A stretch of 42,072 nucleotides of DNA. Source: JAVBLQ01 sp031553435 (GTDB lineage: Bacteria > Bacteroidota > Bacteroidia > Bacteroidales > Azobacteroidaceae). Every line of letters starts with the position of its first letter. The stretch's first letter is position 1. Location of the stretch: positions 1 to 42,072 of the forward strand of contig JAVBLQ010000127.1 in NCBI GenBank assembly GCA_031553435.1, given 5' to 3'. Positions 1 to 7,782 of this stretch are shown piece after piece. The notes under the pieces were generated by a model. The model searched no databases and was not told the origin of the DNA. It saw only the letters and a list, made by a program, of their open reading frames with translations. The position numbers and the translations under genes are program-made.

Positions 1-3000
1 GGAGATTTTGACAAAGACGGGAAGATTGATATCGTAGCTTTCGATTCCAATTCGATGACCGGTGAATCTTCTGTTGTTTTCTTTTATGGAGACGGAACAG
101 GTAATTTCACACAGGACTCACAAAACGACTTCATGGGAGTAGATGCAGCAGCCATAGCCGTTGCTGATTTCAATGACGATGGAAATCCGGATGTTTTATA
201 TGCAGGAGACAATTATAAGATTTTGAAATCTGATCCGAAAACAAATAATTATACTAAAAAGGCCTATTTCCTTTTAGGAAATGGGAATCGTGGATTCACA
301 CAACATGTTAAATCCACTCCCGTGAGACAAAATCCGGATATATTTTGTCTGGCTGCAGTGGGCAACGGTGAATATCATACAGATGATTTTGACGGAGACG
401 GAAAACCTGATATTTTCACTTTAGGAGAATTAGGAATCACCACCCCCGGAAAAATCATGCGCCGAGCAGACTTATTCCTTTCTTCACCGGCTTACGGTTT
501 CGGAACTCCGGTCAACAAACCTGTAGTTGAACGCGTTTGGCAGGGATTTCCTTACAATCAGGTAAGAATTACCGGAGGAAGACTAAAGGAAGCAATGAAC
601 AAAAATATTGCCTATCTCAAATCATTAGACATTAATAAGCTTTTTGCCAGTACTCTGGCATACAACTTGGGAATAACAGGCTATGCACCTTATGGAGGCT
701 GGGAAGAAAGCGGCTACGGATCATCTTTCGCCCATTATCTCTCTGCTGTTTCCATGGCTTATGCCGCTACCGGAGATACGGAATTGCTGGAGCGCGCCAA
801 TCGTTGCGTGGAAATTATCAGCGCAAGCCAGGATTATAATGGCGATGGTTTTATGGCTTTCAAAGACGGAACAACCTGGGGCTTCGATAAAATGGCTAAA
901 GAAAAGATTATCACGCCTTATGGCTGGGATGAAAACGGACATCCCTGGGGAAATAACGGCATCGGATTTCCTCTCTATGCACACCATAAAATATTTGCAG
1001 GATTAAGAGACGCTTATTTATACACCGGCAACGAAAATGCACGCATCAGCTTCCTCAAGTTCAATGACTGGCTGGTACAATGGATGCAGTGCTTCGATGA
1101 GGTAAACTTCCAGAAAATTCTTGAATCGGAACATGGAGGTTTTGTGGAAACGCTTTCGGATGCTTATGCTTTAAGCGGAAAACAAAAATACCTGGATGCT
1201 GCAAGGAAATTCACCCGTGAAAATTTTGCTCAAACTATGAGCACTAATGTAGATGATTTATCCGGACGCCATTCCAATTTCCATGTTCCTATGGCTGTTG
1301 GAGCTGCTATTCACTATCAGTTTAGCGGAGATACACGCAGCCGGAAAATTGCACACAACTTTTTCCACATCGTTCACGACCACCATACACTTTGTAATGG
1401 GGGAAACGGAAACAACGAACGCTTCGGCGAACCTGATTTGTTGACTTACCGTTTGGGAATGAGAGGCCCGGAAACCTGTAGCAGCTATAACATGCTGAAA
1501 CTGGCCAAAGACTTGTTCGAACAGGAAGGATCAATCGAATACATGGACTATTATGAAAATACCATGTTCAACCATATCCTGGCTACCCTTTCTCCAAGAG
1601 CGGACGCTGGAGTTTGTTATTACATGAGTTTGAAACCCGGAACATTCAGAATGTACGATAACCTCTACAATGACTTTTGGTGTTGTGTTGGAACCGGAAT
1701 GGAAAGCCATGCGAAATACGTAGATGCCATCTATTTCAAAGGCGAACAGGGATTGCTGGTCAACCTCTTCATTCCTTCCACCTTACAGTGGACGGAAAAC
1801 GGATTAAAGCTGAAGATGGAAACTGATTTTCCTGTTTCCGACAATATCGTATTAAAAATAGAACAAAATACCTCCTTTAACAAAGACATCTATGTGCGTT
1901 ATCCTGAGTGGGCAGAAGAAGGCTCGGTAAAAATAACCGTCAACGGTGTAAATCAGTCAATAGATGCCAAACCCGGAGAACTTATCAGGCTATCTAAAAA
2001 TTGGGCCGTAAATGATGAAATAAAAATCACCATCCCCTGTAAGCTAAGATTAGTAGATTTGCCTGATGACATCAACGTTTCAGCTTTATTTTATGGCCCG
2101 GTGCTGTTAGCCGCCAATCTGGGAGAAACAGGCCAATCGGATATTGGAGGATCTACTCCCCAAAATAAAATTACCAATCCGTCTCCCGATCCGTATTTTC
2201 CGGCATTGAAAGGAAGCCGTTCAGATCTGGAATCTTTCATTCAGCGAAAAACAGGTTCACTGGAATTCAAAACCATCGGATTAGCAGAAAATTACACGTT
2301 GAACCCATTCTATGACACACATCACTGCCGTTACAATGTTTATTGGAAAATCGGAGATAATGCAGATTCAGACAGAGAACGCGAATTAATCGCCGATCGC
2401 GTATTGACCGGTGTTACTGAAAATGAAAACGCACACAACATTCAGGCAAATAATTCCGCTACGGGCGATGCTTCATTCAACTTCTGGGGTTACACCTATT
2501 TCCGGTTCCGCGATGCTTCCATGACAGGATCCATTGCTTACGACCTGAATTTATTACCTTATGAATTGCCGGCCGACAAACAATATTATATTCAGTTGAC
2601 TTATTTTGGCTCTGAACCCTCAGGATATGGCAACTTCAGAATATCTGCTGACGATACCAACATTGCTTATCAGGGAAGTATTTCATATCTGGCGCCTCTG
2701 GATTTTGCACAACGCTATTATGCTATTCCACGCAATCTGACTGACGGAAAACAAAAAATCACAGTGAAACTCTATGGAGGAAGATTGTCTGTTTATGGTA
2801 TTAAACTGACTACTACAGATAACTTAATCGAAGCCAAAAAAGAAATGGATAAAAATCCGACAGGTATAAATATTCCACAACTACAAACAGAATCTCTTCA
2901 GGCTTATTTTGAAAACGGACAAATTCATGTCATCGACAGAGATGGCGCAGATATACAGATTATCAACCTGAACGGACAAGTTATCTGCAATGAAAAAATT

Positions 3001-3105
3001 ACGGGAAACCATGCACAAATCCCGGTTTCTTTTTCATCCGGAATATATCTGATCAAATGCATCTCACCCAAAGGAGTGGAAGTTAAAAAATTAAGCATTA
3101 ACTGA
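1..3105 (+). CDS. DUF1680-family beta-L-arabinofuranosidase with FG-GAP repeats and T9SS tag (5' partial)
   Basis: The reading frame is open from base 1, so the start lies upstream. Residue numbers here count from the ATG at 55, which is probably not the true start. The N-terminal part carries calcium-binding FG-GAP/VCBS-type repeats (DFDKDGKIDI, DFNDDGNPDV, DFDGDGKPDI). A DUF1680 (GH127/GH146) catalytic domain follows from about residue 175. The family's zinc-thiolate centre is visible: ETC (E473, C475) and the CC pair C543-C544, of which the first is the expected nucleophile. The CCVGTG context resembles the GH146-like branch more than HypBA1. A beta-sandwich C-terminal region (about 740-930) precedes a T9SS sorting domain ending in a KKLSIN-like tail. 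Expected role: exported removal of beta-L-arabinofuranose from plant glycans. The next gene starts 7 bases downstream, so the two are likely cotranscribed. The propeller repeats probably aid binding or stability. The family call is firm; exact linkage is not known. Confidence 0.88.
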   Translation, partial: GDFDKDGKIDIVAFDSNSMTGESSVVFFYGDGTGNFTQDSQNDFMGVDAAAIAVADFNDDGNPDVLYAGDNYKILKSDPKTNNYTKKAYFLLGNGNRGFTQHVKSTPVRQNPDIFCLAAVGNGEYHTDDFDGDGKPDIFTLGELGITTPGKIMRRADLFLSSPAYGFGTPVNKPVVERVWQGFPYNQVRITGGRLKEAMNKNIAYLKSLDINKLFASTLAYNLGITGYAPYGGWEESGYGSSFAHYLSAVSMAYAATGDTELLERANRCVEIISASQDYNGDGFMAFKDGTTWGFDKMAKEKIITPYGWDENGHPWGNNGIGFPLYAHHKIFAGLRDAYLYTGNENARISFLKFNDWLVQWMQCFDEVNFQKILESEHGGFVETLSDAYALSGKQKYLDAARKFTRENFAQTMSTNVDDLSGRHSNFHVPMAVGAAIHYQFSGDTRSRKIAHNFFHIVHDHHTLCNGGNGNNERFGEPDLLTYRLGMRGPETCSSYNMLKLAKDLFEQEGSIEYMDYYENTMFNHILATLSPRADAGVCYYMSLKPGTFRMYDNLYNDFWCCVGTGMESHAKYVDAIYFKGEQGLLVNLFIPSTLQWTENGLKLKMETDFPVSDNIVLKIEQNTSFNKDIYVRYPEWAEEGSVKITVNGVNQSIDAKPGELIRLSKNWAVNDEIKITIPCKLRLVDLPDDINVSALFYGPVLLAANLGETGQSDIGGSTPQNKITNPSPDPYFPALKGSRSDLESFIQRKTGSLEFKTIGLAENYTLNPFYDTHHCRYNVYWKIGDNADSDRERELIADRVLTGVTENENAHNIQANNSATGDASFNFWGYTYFRFRDASMTGSIAYDLNLLPYELPADKQYYIQLTYFGSEPSGYGNFRISADDTNIAYQGSISYLAPLDFAQRYYAIPRNLTDGKQKITVKLYGGRLSVYGIKLTTTDNLIEAKKEMDKNPTGINIPQLQTESLQAYFENGQIHVIDRDGADIQIINLNGQVICNEKITGNHAQIPVSFSSGIYLIKCISPKGVEVKKLSIN

Positions 3106-3112
3106 TATCAAT

Positions 3113-5560
3113 ATGAAATTGAATAAAATCATAAACACAGTCTTCCTGTTAAGCATATTTTTTTTAGCATCCTGTAAAAAAAATAATACAGATACCAATG
3201 ATTATACATGCAAAGATGTTGACTTTACACATGTGCATTGTAATGATCATTTTTGGACGCCCCGTTTGGAAACCGCACGAACAATAACTATCCCCTACGC
3301 ATTTCGTAAATGTGAGGAAACCGGACGAATCAACAATTTTGCCGTAGCAGCAGGACTCAAAGAAGGAAAATTTACGGGCAGCTACCCTTTTGACGATTCT
3401 GATGTATACAAAATTATGGAGGGAGCTTCGTTCCTTTTAGCCGTACAGAAAGATGAAAAACTCGATGCGTATCTTGATAGTGTGATTAATCTGATTGGAA
3501 AAGCACAGGAAGCAGATGGCTACCTTTATACCAACCGCACAATCCATGAACGCAATCCGGAAAGCCCGCTCCATCACTGGCTTAAAGAAGAACGTTGGGT
3601 GACCGAATGGGACAACAGTCACGAAACTTATAATGCCGGCCACTTATATGAAGCTGCCGTAGCTCATTACTTAGCCACAGGAAAACGTAACTTCCTGGAT
3701 ATTGCCGTTAAAAATGCCGACCTGATGTGTAAAGTATTTAATCCGCAGGGGTTATGTATTGCGCCGGGACATCAGGTAATCGAAATGGGATTAGTCAAAT
3801 TATATCGTGTAACAGGAGAAAAAAAATACCTTGACCTGGCGCATTATTTCCTTGAATCACGTGGAAAAAGCGACCGGTTCGATAAAAACTCGAAAGACAT
3901 GTTCCGTAACGGACAATACTGGCAAAACCATATACCTGTAACACAACAGCGGGAAGCTGTGGGACACGCAGTACGGGCAACCTACATGTATTCCGCCATG
4001 GCCGATATTGCAGCTTTAACGAACGACCGGGCATACGCCGCCGCCATTGACTCCATCTGGGATAATATTGTCGGAAAAAAAATGTACATTACCGGCGGAA
4101 TCGGTTCCAGTTCACACGGTGAAGCATTTGGTAAAAATTATGAATTGCCCAATGCTTCTGCTTATTGTGAAACATGCGCCGCCATCGGAAATTGCATGTT
4201 CAACCACCGGATGTTTATGTTGCATGGCGATTCTAAATATATCGATGTACTGGAACGCTCTCTATACAACGGAGTATTATCCGGAATAGACCTTTCCGGG
4301 GATAAATTCTTTTACCCCAATCCGTTGGAAGTAAATAAAAACGGACAGGAAAGAAGCCTATGGTTCGACTGTTCCTGCTGTCCCTCCAATCTGGCCCGCT
4401 TTATTCCCTCTGTTCCAGGATATATGTATGCTACCGATCATTCTTCCGTTTATGTCAATTTATTTGCCGAGAATACAGCAGAAATTCCATATAATGGAAA
4501 AAACATTCGTATAGAACAAAAAACCAATTATCCCTGGGAAGGAGCTGTAGCATTAACATTAAATCCGGAAGACGCCAAAGAATTCAACATCAAAGTCCGC
4601 ATCCCGGGTTGGGCAAACGGCAATGCTGTTCCTTCCGCTCTATATAGTTTTATCAATGGACAAAAAAAACCGGTAACAATCAAAATCAACGGAAAAGTGT
4701 ATAATTACAAAACAGAAAAAGGCTACGCCGTCCTGAAAAATAAATGGAAAAAGAATGATAAAATCGAAATATCCCTGCCAATGGAAGTACAACTGGTAAA
4801 AGCCAATGATAAAGTTGCAGCCGGCTACGGACGTTTATCTGTTGAAAAAGGCCCGGTTGTATATTGTGCTGAGTTTGCCGATAATAATGGCAGCGTTATC
4901 GATCGGACAATCAATAGCAACACGCTATTCAGGGCAACTCATCATCCCGGTTTATTGGGAGGAATAGACGTATTAAACGGGCCATCCCAAAGCTATTCGA
5001 TGAAAGAAGGACAGGAAAATATCACGATCTCAAACAGCGAAATCACACTCATCCCATATTACGCCCGTTCACACAGAGGCATGGGAGAAATGCTTGTCTG
5101 GATACCCGAAAATCCGGAAATCCTTACTGCCCGGTTACAACACGCGAATAACATCATAGACCAGGTAATTATCGCCAATGAGAAATCAGAAAAAGAACAT
5201 AACCTGAAAGGGCATCTGACAAATCAGGGACAGGCTTCCGGCTGGTTGTCCGGTTGGAGAGATGCATCTGACGGAGGTTGGTTTTCTTATGATCTGGAAG
5301 TAACACCCGACAAACCTGTTGATCTGGTATTAACTTATTTCAGCCTCGACGGAGGAAACCGTTATTTCGAAATTCTTGCCAATGACGTAAAAATCGGAGA
5401 ACAAAAACTTCGCACCGAAACCTTTTCCGACATGATAGATCGTACATATCCCATTCCTTTGAATATAACCAAAGGGAAGAAAAAAGTGACGATCAAAATC
5501 AGGTCTATCCCCGGTAATATTGCCGGAGGCATTTGGGGATGCAGGATAGAGAAAAAGTGA
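3113..5560 (+). CDS. GH127 beta-L-arabinofuranosidase, lipoprotein
   Basis: An 815-residue DUF1680/GH127 enzyme. The start at 3113 gives a lipoprotein signal peptide with lipobox LASC, so the protein should be membrane anchored. Expected catalytic residues are all present at the spacing known for Bifidobacterium HypBA1: GEAF (E337, acid/base), ETC sixteen residues later (E353, C355) and SCCP (C422, nucleophile, and C423), which together form the zinc-cysteine site. The C-terminal 120 residues form a beta-sandwich domain like that at the end of the preceding gene. It should release terminal beta-L-arabinofuranose from oligosaccharides. It differs clearly from the upstream paralogue (CCPS versus CCVGTG motif, lipid anchor versus T9SS tag), which suggests the two act on different linkages or in different compartments. 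Family and mechanism are well supported; the natural substrate is inferred. Confidence 0.93.
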   Translation: MKLNKIINTVFLLSIFFLASCKKNNTDTNDYTCKDVDFTHVHCNDHFWTPRLETARTITIPYAFRKCEETGRINNFAVAAGLKEGKFTGSYPFDDSDVYKIMEGASFLLAVQKDEKLDAYLDSVINLIGKAQEADGYLYTNRTIHERNPESPLHHWLKEERWVTEWDNSHETYNAGHLYEAAVAHYLATGKRNFLDIAVKNADLMCKVFNPQGLCIAPGHQVIEMGLVKLYRVTGEKKYLDLAHYFLESRGKSDRFDKNSKDMFRNGQYWQNHIPVTQQREAVGHAVRATYMYSAMADIAALTNDRAYAAAIDSIWDNIVGKKMYITGGIGSSSHGEAFGKNYELPNASAYCETCAAIGNCMFNHRMFMLHGDSKYIDVLERSLYNGVLSGIDLSGDKFFYPNPLEVNKNGQERSLWFDCSCCPSNLARFIPSVPGYMYATDHSSVYVNLFAENTAEIPYNGKNIRIEQKTNYPWEGAVALTLNPEDAKEFNIKVRIPGWANGNAVPSALYSFINGQKKPVTIKINGKVYNYKTEKGYAVLKNKWKKNDKIEISLPMEVQLVKANDKVAAGYGRLSVEKGPVVYCAEFADNNGSVIDRTINSNTLFRATHHPGLLGGIDVLNGPSQSYSMKEGQENITISNSEITLIPYYARSHRGMGEMLVWIPENPEILTARLQHANNIIDQVIIANEKSEKEHNLKGHLTNQGQASGWLSGWRDASDGGWFSYDLEVTPDKPVDLVLTYFSLDGGNRYFEILANDVKIGEQKLRTETFSDMIDRTYPIPLNITKGKKKVTIKIRSIPGNIAGGIWGCRIEKK

Positions 5561-5565
5561 AAAAC

Positions 5566-5605
5566 TATGAGTGAAGAATTGGCGCACACCAATTCTTCAC
5601 TCATA
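5566..5605. terminator. Perfect 17-bp hairpin between convergent genes
   Basis: Arms at 5566-5582 and 5589-5605 pair perfectly around a 6-base loop. The stem contains the stop codon (5597-5599) of the minus-strand gene. Read on the minus strand, the stem is followed by an AGTTTTTC tract, so it can act as an intrinsic terminator for that gene. On the plus strand no T run follows, so termination of the GH127 transcript is less certain. Confidence 0.75.
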
Positions 5606-7567
5606 TCGTCCAACCTTAATTTCCGCCAAACCTACAGCTGCACTTTTCTTTATAAAAACGATTTTAAATTTAGACATTTGAGTATCTTTAAACCGAATCC
5701 TGTTAACAGTCCCAGGAAGTAAATTTTCAGAAGTCTTAATCTCTTTCCACTCTTTCCCATTCCAACACTCCAGCCTGATTTGTTGCGGACATAATACGGA
5801 AAGACCATTATCATAAAAGAAAATTTCAGATGCGTTAACAATCCTTTCTTTTCCGAAATCAATCTCAAACCATTCCTGTTCACTCAGAGAACCCAGGGTT
5901 GTCCAACGGTTTGCCGGATATTCATCAAACCAGGCACGGCCGTCGACAGCATCATATATACGATCGTTTGTATATGTAAATGAAGCTGTTACCGTAGGAA
6001 AACCTTCTCCTTTGTTATTAAAAGCATAATTGAGTAAATGAGGAACTACTTCCTGCTTTTTTGCTTCAGGAATATTGATTATTTGTTTTTGGAGATCTAA
6101 GCCTCCGGCTAATTTTTTTCCGTTACAAAAAATATCCAACCCAGAAGTTTTATTGTATTTGAAAGAAAAAGTATGCCCATGATAAATCAGATTATCAACA
6201 GAAAAATAATTCCAATTATCCGGAATCAAGGGATTGATCTCAATCTGATTCCCCAACACCGGATGAATTCCCAATAATCCGGATAAAATCAGATCATTGT
6301 AAGTCGAGTGATTATAATGCTCGCTGCGATTCGGAAAATCAGCAATCCAGCCGCCGGTATCGGGATGAAGGTTTTCGGCAATGTATGGTTTGCCCTCCTT
6401 ATATTGTGAGCGGGTATATATTTTCAACATATCAAAATAATCCGTTTTATCAAAAATATCCTGATTGTATTTATTTAATATATTGGCCATCGCCATTAAT
6501 ACCTGCGACGTTTGATAAGGCCATGACGGGCCATTCCACTCACATTCTCCCAATCCCGGTTCAGCCCCCGGAGTTCTTGTCTCCAGCATGTAATACGGGC
6601 TTTGCTTTGAAATGGTGCGAGGGCCGTAAGAAGCATAAAACACCCCGGCATTTTTTATTTTTTTCCAGGCTTGTATGTAAATATCATTATCCTCGGGCAA
6701 ACAAAACATCCAGGGAACATAACCGTTTAATTCGGCATCATTGATAAACTGAAAATCAACATCCGGATAACGCTTAGTAAAACGATCCATAAAATGATGT
6801 TGATTGACATTCCATAATAAACTCAATACATTTTTTCTTAAAAGCATAGCCTCATCATGGTATTGTTCAGCCAACCGGTCATCTCCGATCAGGCGAGCAA
6901 CCTCGCATATAGCCAGCGCATTAGCATACATAAATGTATTGATTGTGGGCCGGTAAGCATCACCTGCCCAGCCATCTCCAACCATATAACCGGCAACGGT
7001 AAATTCGGTGGCATCTTCAACCGGTTTTTGCCAGTAGATTCCTTTTTCCGGATCAAAACGCTTCTTTTTCCAACCCTGAAAATCATCGATCATCTCAGGC
7101 AGATAAGCCTTGAGGCCATCCATATCACCTTTAACCTGATAATAATTATACAGTGCATCGCATAACCACGAACTATACTGGTACTGATTACCATGTCCGT
7201 TGAACCAGAACGACAAATAGTCATCAATATATTTCCGGTCTTTGATCCAACGCCCTTCATATACATGATGCCCGGCTGCCGCGCTGATTCCTGAATAAGG
7301 GCCTTCCCACGAAACGGAAGGCGCAAACTCGGTAATAATCGAGCCAATTGTTCCTAAATCCCTGAAATGACGTTTATACATCGACCAACGGTAATAATAT
7401 ACATCCATGATTTCCTGATCAGGAACATCGATGAACGGTATATTTTCTTCATACCACCGGTGGTCGTTACCAAAATAGTGTTTTGCAAGTTTATTCTGTG
7501 CAATTCCGTTGAAAACAAAGCAAAGAGGCAGCAAGAGTGTAAGTAAGTTTTTTTTTCTTTTATTCAT
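5597..7567 (-). CDS. (alpha/alpha)6 glycosidase, MGH1/GH63-like, with C-terminal F5/8-type domain
   Basis: A 656-residue secreted protein with a Sec signal peptide (hydrophobic core then GIAQN). The central region (about 60-490) looks like the six-hairpin toroid of mannosylglycerate-hydrolase/GH63-type enzymes: a GWAGDAYRPTIN motif, EWNGPSWPYQTS, and a late SEHYNHSTYND motif. D203 in the first and E416 in the last are plausible general acid and base by analogy with GH63-type enzymes; this is an inference. The C-terminal 120 residues (RWTTLGSL, WFEIDFG, IRLECWNGKEW) look like a discoidin/F5/8-type carbohydrate-binding domain. The sugar hydrolysed cannot be named. It is transcribed alone and opposite to the neighbouring enzymes, from an intergenic region shared with the GH2 gene, so it may be co-controlled with that operon. 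Confidence 0.72.
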   Translation of the reverse strand: MNKRKKNLLTLLLPLCFVFNGIAQNKLAKHYFGNDHRWYEENIPFIDVPDQEIMDVYYYRWSMYKRHFRDLGTIGSIITEFAPSVSWEGPYSGISAAAGHHVYEGRWIKDRKYIDDYLSFWFNGHGNQYQYSSWLCDALYNYYQVKGDMDGLKAYLPEMIDDFQGWKKKRFDPEKGIYWQKPVEDATEFTVAGYMVGDGWAGDAYRPTINTFMYANALAICEVARLIGDDRLAEQYHDEAMLLRKNVLSLLWNVNQHHFMDRFTKRYPDVDFQFINDAELNGYVPWMFCLPEDNDIYIQAWKKIKNAGVFYASYGPRTISKQSPYYMLETRTPGAEPGLGECEWNGPSWPYQTSQVLMAMANILNKYNQDIFDKTDYFDMLKIYTRSQYKEGKPYIAENLHPDTGGWIADFPNRSEHYNHSTYNDLILSGLLGIHPVLGNQIEINPLIPDNWNYFSVDNLIYHGHTFSFKYNKTSGLDIFCNGKKLAGGLDLQKQIINIPEAKKQEVVPHLLNYAFNNKGEGFPTVTASFTYTNDRIYDAVDGRAWFDEYPANRWTTLGSLSEQEWFEIDFGKERIVNASEIFFYDNGLSVLCPQQIRLECWNGKEWKEIKTSENLLPGTVNRIRFKDTQMSKFKIVFIKKSAAVGLAEIKVGRYE

Positions 7568-7595
7568 GATTTGATGGTATTATAGAAACTTATTC

Positions 7596-7603
7596 CAAAA
7601 ATA
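7596..7603 (-). promoter_or_regulatory. Candidate -7 box for the MGH1-like gene
   Basis: On the minus strand this reads TATTTTTG, matching the Bacteroidota -7 consensus TAnnTTTG, about 28 bases before the start codon at 7567. No clear -33 TTTG at the usual spacing was found, so this is a candidate only. Confidence 0.4.
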
Positions 7604-7758
7604 AATATAACATTTTAAATAAATATCTTTTTGATTATCAATTATTTATCATATTGTAATTTGGATTTTTATCATTTTTATTTAGACAATTTTTCTTCTT
7701 ATATTTATTTTATGTTTGTAACATTGCAAATTATCTCCTTAAATACAAAAGATTAACT

Positions 7759-7766
7759 TATTTTTG
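7759..7766 (+). promoter_or_regulatory. Candidate -7 box for the GH2 operon
   Basis: TATTTTTG matches TAnnTTTG and lies 16 bases before the ATG at 7783, implying a very short leader. The rest of the 215-base divergent intergenic region is AT-rich with no hairpin or repeat that I can see. A -33 element at normal spacing is not evident. Confidence 0.35.
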
Positions 7767-7782
7767 AGAATAACATCCGGCC

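Noticed and set aside
7568..7782. Possible small RNA or riboswitch in the 215-base divergent gap
   Set aside because: The region is very AT-rich with no stable hairpin or conserved RNA motif that I can see, only candidate -7 boxes.
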